This document shows positions 50,500 to 61,386 of a DNA stretch of 64,000 nucleotides, one piece after another. Both the position numbers and the translations under genes were made by a program. Where the stretch lies: assembly GCA_905221605.1 (NCBI GenBank), contig CAJNDS010002438.1:339357-403356 (forward strand), written 5' to 3'. This DNA comes from Symbiodinium natans. Its lineage: Eukaryota; Sar; Dinophyceae; Suessiales; Symbiodiniaceae. Under the pieces are notes generated by a model that was given only the letters and a program-made list of their open reading frames with translations, did no database searches and had not been told where the DNA came from. Position 1 is the stretch's first letter; each line of letters begins with the position of its first letter.

Positions 50500-51150
50500 G
50501 AGAGACCCCGCCCACGACAGCCCGCTCCTCGGTTCGGTTCGAGTGACACCCCGCTGCCGTGTTGGTTGTTTCTGTCTCCCTCTGTTTCGCCTGCTTCTCC
50601 TTCTTCTGCGCACGTGAGGGGCCTTTGCGGGACGCCGGCAGGTCCGGCCAAGGGGTGTCTGTCCAATTGCGGCCCTTTCCCGCCTGAGCTTCCCACTTCC
50701 TGCAGCCAAACACAGGACCCCACGGCCAGAACCCCCAAATGCTCGTGGCTGTCGAGACTGGGCCCGTCCATGCGGGTTGGGTTGATCCCCAACACAAGGG
50801 AAGGCAATGTGCCATGCTGTGGTGGGGGATCAACGCCGGTGTGTTGGTTCTTCACCCCCTGTTCTGGGACCCCCTTGCCTCATATCCCTCTTTTTCCAGA
50901 GGTGACGAGGTCACTCAGCTGACTGAATCGTCTTTGTGGCGATCCAAGTGGGAGACCTGTCTGCTGCAGGTCGTGGGTCTCGGTCAGCTTACATCTTCAG
51001 CTTCTTGCAGGCGCTGGAGTTCGTTCTTGAGTTCTATATGTGGAGTGAAGACGTGGTCGTCTTGCTCTACCTTTCCAAATTTCACAGTCTCGGTCAGCTT
51101 AATGTTCGACGTAAAGGGCGGGGTGGGCCCGGCAACCGATCAGGGCCTGC
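50500..51150. other. No gene recognised
   Basis: Frames on both strands run out of the microsatellite without a motif. Confidence 0.4.
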
Positions 51151-51152
51151 CT

Positions 51153-51263
51153 CTCCCCCCTGATATTAAACCCCCTACCCCCTAGTATTAAATACTCGCA
51201 TTGTTATGTTACAGAATATGTGGGGCGGTCTTTAACATTGGGGGTACGAGGGGAGGGGATTGC
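51153..51263. mobile_element. Family-D inverted-repeat element (copy D2)
   Basis: CCCCCCTGATATTAAACCCC at the left faces TCTTTAACATTGGGGGTACG and GAGGGGAGGGGATT at the right. The centre AAATACTCGCATTGTTATG matches D1. Confidence 0.8.
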
Positions 51264-51269
51264 ACCTCC

Positions 51270-54200
51270 CAGGCCTGCTGGGGTTTCTTTGCCGGGTGGG
51301 TCTACTGTGCTGAACGGTGGTGAGGTGTGACAAGACTTCGCGATCCGAGATTTGCCGGATCTCGACGAAGAATTATTGTTCTGCCATTTCAATTTCTCTG
51401 TCGTTGAGGGAGTCGGGGCCTAAGATCATCGATAGCAGCCGTAGTCTGAGGCCACAGGTGCTGAAGTGGCCCGGGAGCGCGCTAAGACAGTGAGATGTTA
51501 CCACACTGTGGCGACTCCATAGTGAACTTGTGGTGCGCGCATACTCATGTTGGATGCTCATAAGTCTGCACGGAATCACCCCCAAGCTCAAGTGCAAGCG
51601 CCGCGGCAAGAGCTCAAATCGTTGAGAAAGTAGGCAATTCCAGCACCCACCATACAAGCGCGATTCAAGCTCTTGTCTCATCAACAATGGCAGACCTGTC
51701 CTAGATTCCTAGGCAGCAATGCCAAAAAAATGGTTGGCATGTGTGGTGGGTAAAATTTCGAAGCCTATAGCAATTAGGACTAGGACCTAGGAGTCTGGAA
51801 GGACAGCGTCAACCGATCACGGCCCTGTTTGCTAGGACCTGCTCCTTAGCAGGGCAGCAAACTGTGGGATTGTGATCTGTCTGGGGAAGAGATGGGCAGA
51901 GCAAACGAACTACAACCACCTGGAACTGCCCAACGCTTTCCCAGCATCACGTCCGGAAACTGACGACTTGACATTTGCAGCGGCCAATAGCTCAGCCGAA
52001 AAGGATTGCGTGACAGTTGCAGCCACACAGACCTGAACACTACTTGCCGGTTCTTAAGTAGATACGGAATCGGGGAAATGGTGACCCTGTATACGTCCCA
52101 AAAAGGGCTTCCGGGCATCTAACTACCTAAATTCCCTACCTAAATTCCCTACCTAAGAACCAGGAAGAACCTTCGTTCGGTGCATCTAAGAATGTAAGCC
52201 TTTGGCTTGCTCCGCAGCTCCTCATAAGGACAGTCCTCTGTGCCCCCATGGGAAAGATGAACTTCTTTGCGGCCCACAGCTCCTGAGCACAACAAAACCT
52301 TCGAATCGTGGATTGCGAAGAAACGCAGAGACACGTATTCGGCGTTCATCTGTCGCAGGGATGCATTATCCAATGCTCCGCTACGCGGGCAATGGTCAGC
52401 GGACTCAAAACCGAAGTCATGACATGCAGAGAAACCCTGTGCACAAAGACAGCATTTACGTCGCAACACAACACCAAGCCCTCAGCCTCGTGCTTAAATC
52501 GTCTGGGTGAGGGATGGTGAGGGGATGATGTGAGTGACAGACCAGATCATGGTTGTTCCTTGCCCAATTCCGCTGCTTCCTCTCTGGGTGTTACCTTGCC
52601 CGGTCAACCCTGAGCACCCGTGCACTGCCAAATTATGACTCACAACATGCCAGAGACCCACGGTAAATGTTTACCATCTTACCCCCATCACGATGCAATC
52701 ACCATGCAAGGGATTCATCCGCAGCTGTGCTTAATTCCGGAGCCGCTTTCGTGCACTTGCTGCACGCGGCCGATCACTGCCCAACGAGTTCAAGCAGCTC
52801 TGCGGCAACGGCCTTGGCTCCACCAACTCGAACTGGACTCCTCCTCTACTTACTTACTTACTCACTCACTTACGTACTTACTTACTCACTCACTCACTCA
52901 CTTACTTACTTACTTACTTACTACTACTTCTTGCTCAAGAACCACCCATAAAATGAACAATATTCTTCCTAGTGAGGGTAATATGGGGATTGTCATTTTG
53001 GGGGGGTTCTTCAGCAAATAGTAGTCTACATGTACAGCAGTGCTTGGTAATGTAGCAACAGGGCCGCGGACTCTTGGGTAAGTTTATGGATCGCGGCGCG
53101 CTCTGGCCTCAAGCTCGGCTTGTCCGTGGAAGTTGTGCACCTAAGTGCCAGGCCCTCAGGTCTTCAACAGCTGACAGTGCTGCTTGTAAGTCCAAGGCTT
53201 GGTGCAGAGAAGCCCGTGCACTGCCTGAAGCTGCTGCGTTTCTCGTTGGCCCTCGTCTCTCTGGCGGATGGTGCCCATGTGGCCTTTATTTGCGCGTGTG
53301 CTCGGCGAGGAGGTCCATCGGCTCAATCTGTTGATGACCTAGGCATCACTGCAGCCGAGCCGATGCACTCTTCCTAGCCTGCTCTTCGTCAAAAAGACCC
53401 AACACCACAAAAAGATCCGGCAGCATTTGCTTTCTCCACTCCGGGGACTTCGCCTCAAAGAATATGTAGCCAATGACGAAACAGGCTATGGTGACCAAGA
53501 CCTGCCCAGTCGGGTAGGAGGAGGTGACTAACGCCATCCGCTGAGACCGTTGAGACGTTCTTGAACAGCGGTCCACAACCTCGCTTGCTCCGCCATCCTC
53601 CACAGAGCAGTCGGCCGCCACCTCACCCACAAAAGAAAGCATGGGCATGTGCAGACACACATCAGTCGCATATGTAATCCTGAGTATCAGAACCAAAAGA
53701 GGGTACCATATCTTGGGAAACCCCCGTATGCATTGCAGATATTACGGCTCAGGCCATGACTGTCATCAGTGCGAACCTCGGCACACCCGCGAGCAATCAG
53801 CGTCAGTCCCCACATGCCTGGAGCATGAAAGGCTCTCCAACTTCCGGTTCCGGCACGTGACTCAAATCCGGAGCCAAAGACTATCAACTTCAACTTCAAG
53901 CAGCTGACACAAGGTGCAAACAACAACCACGGATTGCAACGCCCCCTGCGGAAGCATATGGGCAGCGGCGACACATCAAAGTACAGTCAAGATACGCCGG
54001 GAACTGCGACGGCTGCCAGAAAAAGCAACAGCTAGGCAGCTAGCCCTCAGCTTGATCCAAAGACCTGCTGCCATCAACCGACTGACTGCACCGAGCAACT
54101 CTGTAGAATGCAGCAGACCATAAACTCAACTACCTGAATCTACCTGACACCGTTGAACCGTTGCGCTTTTCCTCCTGCCGTGCCAATCTACGCATGCGCT

Positions 54201-54860
54201 TTCACGTCATCGTTGATCGCCTGCCTCAGGAAGGTTCGCGCGTGATTTGCTGCTGCTCTCTGCCCACTGCCGCCCAGATGCACGAGCGGGTTCACAGGCA
54301 AGCCGTTTGCAGCTTTCCTGCAGCTCATGCGATGCGTCTCAGGGCTTTCCCTCCGGAGCTCACAAGATCTCACACGGTTCACTGAGAGTCGCTCACTTGG
54401 CCATTCTCGTCCAATTTGACCGTCGGCGGATCGTTCGGCGCCCTGACATTCAGACTTTCAACTCCCAGGCAGCACGCACTCCTAAATCCGCCTAAGAGAA
54501 CGGACATCTTTCCTGGGGCCAACCCCTGTCTTTGCACAGGAAACCATAAGCACAAAGTACCAGCACAAAGCTTTCAAAGAGTCCTTGGGGGTGGGGAAAT
54601 GAGATGAAACGAGCGAAGGGCAAAACAGAATGAGGTGTAATTTCCCCTTAGTATAGGACTTGGGCGAGCAGGCGAACAAAGCCTTTCACTCACAGCCCAG
54701 CCGCTGACTCTTCTGTTTCTCTCTTGCTTGCGTGGCGACCCAGCGCATCATCCGTGAATGCGCGAGGTGCGGTGAAATGCAGTAAGTCATGCTCGACGCC
54801 TTTGTCCACGACGTGCTAGGTGCGGCTTGGGATCCATTTTGGGGTCGTCCCCTCTCTTCG
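51270..54860 (-). other. Unassigned region with a few candidate exons
   Basis: Minus-strand segments with coding character are 51,684-51,373 (RFELLPRRLHLSLGVIPCRL), 52,460-52,149 (MNAEYVSLRFFAIHDSKVLL and YEELRSKPKAYILRCTERRF, ending in a stop) and 53,650-53,346. The last has one membrane span (GQVLVTIACFVIGYIFFEA) and a basic-acidic C-terminus ending in a stop. None matches a family I recognise. They may be parts of one to three genes. Confidence 0.35.
52847..52926. repeat. ACTT/ACTC tetranucleotide microsatellite
   Basis: About 19 units switching between CTTA and CTCA. Confidence 0.9.
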
Positions 54861-54867
54861 TAAACTC

Positions 54868-55779
54868 CTATTTGTTGTGCCTGTTCACCCGCTTGCGGAG
54901 GTTGTTCTTAGCGTGGCCAAAGATCCAGCGCGACTCGTCGAGTGGCTGGCTGACGTTGCAGAAATCACAGCAGTGTGCTGTGCCGTCGACCTGAATGTTT
55001 CTCTCCATAAGGTCGATCAGCACCTGTCGCCCGATGATGTTGTTGCCGCGGCACAGCTCGTCGGCCACTTGCGCATGTAGGCACTTCACATCACTTGAGT
55101 TCGCTGAAAACCTCATGTTGGACAGGCCTGTTGTCATGATCACGTCAACCGTCTGGCTTCCCATGGCGTTTCTGGCTTGGGCAAGCTTGCCCTCACGCTC
55201 CGACATAAACCTTTGACGCATAGTTCTGTGCGCCTCATGCGTGGCTAGCAGCTGAGACCGCCACATCTTGTCATGCTTCAATCGCGTGTTGTACGCCTCG
55301 ATGGCAGTTGTCTCATAGTCATCGATGGCAGCAACCAACAGTGGGCACGTTAAGCGCATGAGATCCCCTATCTTCCCAGACGCGCGCAGCGGATCCATCA
55401 CGAGGGCTTGCGGCCAGCCATGCCGGCATCGATGCCCAGATCTCATGGTTTCCACCTCCTGCTCCCAGTCGCTGCCAGGCGGCAGCAGCAGCTGCCGCCT
55501 GGTTACGCACCTTACGTCGGCCTCGCTCAGCGTGGTCGGTCCGCGTAGTAGCTCGTAGGCACCAGCGCCATCAGTGCTCTCGGAGTTCAAGTCTTCAGCA
55601 CTGCTTCTGCTTACCTTTCCCTGCCTTTGTCGCACGCTCCGGCAAACAGAGCAGTGCTGTCTTGGTAGTTTCGATGGCACGACCAGACAAGGCACCCTGC
55701 CCTCAGCGTGGCGGAGGCTGCACGCCAAATATGCTAAGCCAACCCCAACCAGCCCAAAACATCGATGCCATCGAGGCAT
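54868..55779 (-). CDS. DUF501-like protein with a plastid-type leader
   Basis: I start at ATG 55779 because the longer frame begins GTG; this gives 303 residues. The N-terminus (WHRCFGLVGVGLAYLACSL) is a signal-like hydrophobic segment followed by a Ser/Arg-rich stretch with few acidic residues, as in plastid-targeted proteins of peridinin dinoflagellates. The centre (QALVMDPLRASGKIGDLMRL then TCPLLVAAIDDYE) resembles the DUF501 pattern, where an LxCPxLVxxI block ends the domain; the function of that family is unknown. The C-terminus has CCDFCNVSQPL and a basic tail. It appears intronless, or at least has a single long exon. The family call is tentative. Confidence 0.5.
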   Translation of the reverse strand: MPRWHRCFGLVGVGLAYLACSLRHAEGRVPCLVVPSKLPRQHCSVCRSVRQRQGKVSRSSAEDLNSESTDGAGAYELLRGPTTLSEADVRCVTRRQLLLPPGSDWEQEVETMRSGHRCRHGWPQALVMDPLRASGKIGDLMRLTCPLLVAAIDDYETTAIEAYNTRLKHDKMWRSQLLATHEAHRTMRQRFMSEREGKLAQARNAMGSQTVDVIMTTGLSNMRFSANSSDVKCLHAQVADELCRGNNIIGRQVLIDLMERNIQVDGTAHCCDFCNVSQPLDESRWIFGHAKNNLRKRVNRHNK

Positions 55780-55967
55780 CGCTTGGAAATGAACTAAGTT
55801 ATGTTGAAATGAGGCTGAAGTCACGCGGCGGAAGGCGGAAGCTGGCCAACCTCGCACATTCTTGGGGCAGCAAGCCTAAAAACAAGGGGATACAACACAT
55901 TGCGATACCAACATGCCAATGGCCTGCCATGGCCTGAGACGGCCTATTCGTCCCACACTCACGGCCC

Positions 55968-56080
55968 ACATGGGGGTTTACGAAAAGAAGGGGCCCCTCT
56001 TATACCCCAACATACCCCAATCCTGAATAAGGGAACCCCGCGAGAAGGGTAGCCCTATTTTTCAGAAACCGCCACACTCA
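55968..56080. mobile_element. Family-A inverted-repeat element (copy A9)
   Basis: The left arm ACATGGGGGTTTACGAAAAG and right arm CCCTATTTTTCAGAAACCGC are inverted repeats. CCACACTCAC occurs just outside both ends (55,953-55,962 and 56,071-56,080) and may be a target duplication. Confidence 0.75.
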
Positions 56081-56128
56081 CCCTAAACCCCAAACCCCAA
56101 CCCTAAACCCTAAACCCTAAACCCTCAC
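56080..56128. repeat. Telomeric CCCTAAA array
   Basis: About six units, two of them CCCCAAA variants, starting directly at the end of element A9. Confidence 0.9.
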
Positions 56129-56299
56129 GGCCCAAGTGCCTCTTCAAGCATGGCCTGCACTCTTTCGGGCACTCCGGACACTGGCAGGCTGGACCTCGAA
56201 CTGCAATGCCAGACGCAGCCTGACCTCTCCCGCGCCGTTGCGGCCCAGAGCTGCCTAAACTATACTAGACTGCTTGTTCTCATGTTTTTTTGTGTATGA

Positions 56300-56352
56300 A
56301 AAGATGAATATACATTATATATATATATATATATATGTATTATATATAAACA
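56300..56352. repeat. TA microsatellite
   Basis: About 12 TA units flanked by inverted TACATTATA / TGTATTATA. Confidence 0.8.
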
Positions 56353-56359
56353 TTCAAGC

Positions 56360-57083
56360 ACCTCAGGGCAGCACAGAATGGGCAGTTGTTGTCCATGTGG
56401 TTGCAGACAATCCTTGCCGGTGGCGCAGATGCTGAAATGCACACCTCCCTGCGACTAGTCAACATGCAGTACGCTGTGGACACTTTGCTCAAGCAGGGCT
56501 CTTCCCCTCCACTGCAGGCGGCCTGCCTATCAAGCAGTGGGAATGTAACATCTGGCAAGAGATCGACCGCGCCATGCTAAGCTGTGCTGAATTGAGACCC
56601 GCTGAGTCGGCTTCGGCTACCTCTACAAGTGTGAGGATGAATGTCAGCCCCTTTCAAGCCTTCATCGTCCGGGTGCCTGAAACCTGGGTTTTCTGCCGAC
56701 ACGTCGAACTGAAGAGGGAAGAGCCTTCAAGTTGCCGAGAGCCAGGCCATGCGGACACGAGGGGCAAATGGGGCATGATGGACACCTGAGCTTCACGGGT
56801 TCTACTTGCAGTTGCTCCTGCAACCGGCTTCTTGCTCAGCAACCAACTCGGGGCACTTCTCGCACGTTATCTCTGGGCAATCCTTCCCTGAGGTCAGAGT
56901 GCCAGGGTCCAGCACGAAAAAGCGTGTGCGAGCACACCTAGACCGCTGCGGAATACGAAAGATGCCGCCACGAAGCTGGAGGGAATGGCCTCCTTCGGCA
57001 AGTGTTGCTCCTGGCAAGCAGTCCTCTTCACAAAACTGACGCAAACTGAAGCCAGGGCATCTGACATATGCTGATGAGAGCAC
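56360..57083 (-). CDS. Candidate exons of a Cys-rich protein
   Basis: Two minus-strand segments share a Cys-rich character: 57,040-56,802 (QFCEEDCLPGATLAEGG, then GKDCPEITCEKCPEL and EAGCRSNCK before a stop) and 56,540-56,360 (EEPCLSKVSTAYCMLTSRRE, CNHMDNNCPFC). Even Cys spacing suggests an extracellular disulphide-rich domain. No start was found and frames were not joined. Confidence 0.3.
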
Positions 57084-57127
57084 TCTGACCTCCCGGGCAA
57101 CCGCATCAGGATCACTTGACTTGTGAT

Positions 57128-57235
57128 CTGCCTGGCAGCGCGCAGTCAGGCAATGCAGATTGCTGTGGGTTTAGGGGGTTTCTGCCTGGCAGCGTGCAGT
57201 CAGGCAATGCAGATTGCTGTGGGTTTAGGGGGTTT
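57128..57235. repeat. 54-bp tandem duplication ending in TTTAGGGGG
   Basis: CTGCCTGGCAGCGCGCAGTC at 57,128 recurs at 57,182 with one change. Both units end GTGGGTTTAGGGGGTTT, so a short telomere-like stretch is part of the duplicated unit. Confidence 0.9.
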
Positions 57236-57298
57236 AGGGGGCTCATGCCCCACCTCGTCCACACCGGCCGACATGCGGCTGGCAGCGTCCTCACAATG

Positions 57299-57319
57299 CC
57301 CCCCCCCCCCCCCCCCCCA
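57299..57319. repeat. Poly-C tract
   Basis: About 20 consecutive C. Confidence 0.85.
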
Positions 57320-57362
57320 GTCCCCGAAAGGTATTGCACTCCACCCTGGTGCGACGAAAGAT

Positions 57363-57466
57363 TGGGGGTTTATAACATTAGGGGTAGCTTTTGGGATACA
57401 CTATTATAAGGATCCTACTATTTGAAGGTCTATATTATTAGGTCTCCCTGATTATCGTAAACCCCG
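57363..57466. mobile_element. Family-A inverted-repeat element (copy A10)
   Basis: The left arm TGGGGGTTTATAACATTAGG and right arm CTGATTATCGTAAACCCC are inverted repeats. The interior GGATCCTACTATTTGAAGGT matches A1 and A3. Confidence 0.75.
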
Positions 57467-57469
57467 TGT

Positions 57470-60400
57470 AGCATAATGTCAAGTGCATCTGAGATGCTCT
57501 CGGATCCAGCTGTGGCACGGGGTCGTTGAAGGAAGTCTGTACCTGGGAGCTTGGCGACTTTGTTCGCGAGGGCTACAACGCGACTCTGGCTATTCTCGTT
57601 CTGCTCTGTTCTGCTTGCTCCGGGCAAGACTTGACAAGGAACAGGGACAGTTTCCGGTTCGAAGAAAGCGCAGACACTCGCAGCGCCACAAACTTCGAAA
57701 CCCTTTTACATCCAGGCCTCGCAGACTAACTCGAACCCCCAAGGCCGGGCACGCGACACGCACGTTCGCCCCCGGGCTTTCGGGGGGCTGAAGGTGTACG
57801 GGGCTGTCATATGCTGTCACTCATGCCAGCCCTAAGCCCAAGCCCTGGTACTTCAAGAAGCCTTTTACAAGCTTCAAGAGTTCAAGGACAACACCACCGT
57901 GGCCCGAGCAGTTCGGCCCCGCAGATGAAGCGAAAGCTCCTAGCATCAAAGCTGAGAGGTTTTTTGGCACACCGTGTACCCCTTCCGGAAGACTTGTCGC
58001 CCCATGTCCTTCTGAGGAAACAGGAACTCTGCATGTGCATGAGCTGCTCCACTCTCGCTTCCATCAAAGAGTGCCGCTACCTGAGCTGCCGTTTCAGGCT
58101 TGACGCTCGCTTGCGCGCCTATCTCGGAAGGCATCCCTGAACCTTCTATGCCAATCATTTTGCCGAGGCGCTAAAGTCTGATGCCAAGCTTTGGGCATCA
58201 GAACCTTAGCATCTTGCCAGTCCTGTCGTTTCGGCACACAACACATTCGTAGCTCAACACGACCTGACGGCACACTTGGGCACCACACCGCCTCGTATCA
58301 CAGTCCACCCGCTGCGTCAATAAATGCGACAGATTGGGTGACAACGTTGTGACTGTAGCTGTGCTCCTGTTGCTCGGGAGATGTTGCCATACGTCCTGGT
58401 GATGATACGTGCAGGAATCTCCTGCTTCCCGGCAAGCCACATGAATACGTCATGTCTACAACCAAAGCTTTGAATCTCGGCATCGAAAATGCTTTGCCAT
58501 CAGAAGCGACACGGCATATCTAAGTTCTCTACACACGTCCCTCACACACATACACACATGCTTCGCTGTAGGTTCTGCATCCGCTGTTTTCCTCTGCGTG
58601 AGGGTACTAACGAAAATCAAGCAACTCTAAGGCAACCTGTTCCTTAGGAAACTGGCAGCTTTAGCATTAAACGAAAATCCCAGGGCAATGGCCTCTCCGC
58701 TGATCACATCTGCGGCCGCCCTCTGCATCATGTTGGTGTGAAACATGCTCGGTTCACAGCTTCGCTCTTCGAATGGCTGTGGTGCTGTGGGGGCATGCGA
58801 ACACTTAAAACCTGAGCAGCCTTAGCATTCAACAATGCATCTCGGCAGGCCCCCATGACATGCGAAAAAAAAGGTTGCCTGAATCCGAAGGCAAGAGATT
58901 AAGTGGTTTTTAAACCATCTGGAAATATCTGGAACATTCCATGCCGTGCACCGGTCAAAGAATTCTTGCATTCGCAATGGACCGTGCAATTCAATCCAAC
59001 GCTCAGGCGCTCTCCAAAACGAACCCATGCAACCCTGGCACTAGAAACCCACGCTTCAGTCCAACCACGCTTTCATAGGAGGCTGTGCCTGGGTCCGCCA
59101 TTCTCCGGGCGTGCTGTGAAGCTACGCGTGGGCGTAACATGGCGTAACCTATCACCACCCTTTACTTACATCTTGCAGATCTTGAAGTTGACAAACCCCG
59201 AAGGGTTGGAAAGAGCTCGGACTTTGACACGGGAATCGTGGTGCCCCCTAAGTGCCGGTCGGGATCCGGGAGGACACCTTTCATGCCTTGCGCAACAACA
59301 GCATGGCACGTTGGTCATCAATGGCGCACCTGCACACACATGCAAGGACAAATGGCCGCCCCACCTTGACCATCCTCCGTCGACTTCTGTGCTTCGTCCC
59401 CCTCCAAGTTCTCACCTGTTGCACGGGCTTCGGCACCCAAAGCGCGCTCTCTTTGACATATTCTCATGCGTCGCCAAGTTGCCTGTGATTTCTTCCAGCT
59501 GCATGTCCTCGTTCACCTCCAACGGGCCATGCCAAGAAAGCGAAAGAATCGCAAAATCTTCCGCTGTCTTGTTCACCTTGCTTCCTGCACATGAACCTTT
59601 AAAATACAACGGCCGACAGATGTCCTAATAAACGTAAAGGAATTCTTCACCTCAGCCGCGACCGTGAAGCGTCAGAGGTTACCTTTGGGAAGCCCCTGAT
59701 TCCGCTCCAAACCCCCCCCCCCCCGCCTACCCACCCTACTTGCTGGTCGACAAGGAGGGTACCATGGTAGATTACAGGAAGATTGAAGAGCCCTCGCCCT
59801 GTCAACCCCACTCACAAGTCAACCTGAGCCGAAACCTTGATGTTTCATTCGGGGGCTCCTCCTTAACCAATCGCACTCATGTAGAGGGAGGGCACTAAAC
59901 AAAACCTATGATGGCCCGCAAAACCCGCTGGAAAATATTCCTGAACATGATCCTCTTAATTCCAATAAGGGACAATAGAAGATGTTTCAGGGGCTTACCT
60001 AGAAACCCAACAGGCCCAAGCTACCGCAGCTCCTGCCTGCGAGGGCCTGGTTTGTGCACCTGGAAACTCCGGGTAATCATCCTCGTCGACCGGCCCGACT
60101 AAGGCCTTGGTGTTGGGGCTGACGAATGGTTTTCTTTAACCCCAGTCGGAATCCGAGCCCGATTGCTTGCACGATGTTCGGGCTGCCTTGCGGAAGGATT
60201 CAACTCTTATAAGCCTGATGCTATGTGGACGTTGGCCATGTACTTCTTGACCGTGGCCACTTCGAACATCAGCCTGCGCGTAGTCGCATGGAGTAGCTGT
60301 TCGACTGGGGCCGCATGGTCTGCAGGACACTAACTTAAGGTTTCTGCTCAAACTAGGGGCATCATCAGGGCCCCCTGAAACAACAGAATTGCGCGTTTGC

Positions 60401-61380
60401 TATTTTCCGCTTGCCCGCCAACTGCCCATGCACATCTGAAGACCTCACCAGCGCAACCAGCTCATGCAGGTACATTGGCTGAACTTCTCAAGGGTTTAGG
60501 GGTTAGGGGCGGCCCCAGCCAAACACACGGTCTTCGCACGGTGCCTCGCCACGTCAATGCTTTTTGCGCCCCCGCTGAACATTTGAATGCCGATGGCAAA
60601 CTCCTTGCAAAGCCAATACATTGCTTGTTGACGAATGATCATTCTTGCGACAAGATGTCGACAGATTGAAAAGCGTTCCATTCCAAGGTCTTTGAAGGCG
60701 CTGCAGGGTCCTCAACAGACACGCTTCCGTTGTTCTGAAAGTCCAGCCTCAAGAAGGCTTTAGGATGAAACCCAAGCGAGAGAAAGCGAACTTTGCAAAG
60801 CTAGAGATGCAAGTGAAGACTAACACTACCAAAACTTGGTACTGGCGGGCCTGTCGCACAATGAACCCGTGACTTTCGCAAGCGCGACTACAAAATCAGC
60901 ATCATGTAATCGGTTCGAATTCGAGCTGCATGTCGAAGACGTTTCTGAGGTCGGCTTCCGTGTCGATCGCTATCCTCAGCTGCAGCCGGAACCCAGAAGG
61001 CACGCCGACTTCAGGAATGCTGTGAGCAGCTGTGTTCTCAGCTAGTTGCAATCAAAGTGCCCAAGCTTCTTGAAGCATGTCTGAAAATGGAGATCTGCTG
61101 CACATTCCTGGAACTCCTGCAACATATCAACAATCGGCTCAAGGGTCGCCCGATGTCCACATGCAAGACCGGTGTTTGCCTTTCTCCGCGTCTTGCTATA
61201 CGAGCTCACCTTCTATGCCTTGGCCAGGTGTGAAACGGTGATGCCCTTTAAGCTTTTCCGCACGTGTATTTGCACGCTGCGCGTCCTTCCTTTGGAAGCC
61301 GCGAGGCAAAAGGAAACTGCAAAATAGCCACGGGGCCTTTGGAATTCAAAGGCCGCGCCGAAGATCCCCACACAATTAAA
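57470..61380 (-). other. Unassigned region with a few candidate exons
   Basis: Minus-strand segments with coding character are 59,600-59,420 (VNKTAEDFAILSLSWHGPLE, DMQLEEITGNLATHENMSKR), 59,260-59,170 (ending at a canonical GTAAGT donor) and 59,030-58,880 (ERWIELHGPLRMQEFFDRCT, then WNVPDISRWFK). They may form one gene. A GC/AT-balanced stretch at 60,100-61,380 holds nothing I can name. Confidence 0.35.
59941..59998 (-). mobile_element. Introner-like element S3
   Basis: On the minus strand it starts GTAAGCCCCTGAAAC after TCTAG and ends AAGAGGATCATGTTCAG before GAATATT. It is 58 bp. Similarity to S2 continues past the CAG as GGGCCATCATAGG. Confidence 0.7.
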
Positions 61381-61386
61381 CGAGCC

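Noticed and set aside
49769-50922. Long reading frames on both strands of Ser, Leu, Phe, Glu, Arg or Lys runs
   Set aside because: They are translations of the TTC/TCC microsatellite in each frame and contain no other structure.
58903-59628. 241-codon plus-strand frame
   Set aside because: It has no domain and mixed composition, and it overlaps better coding segments on the minus strand.
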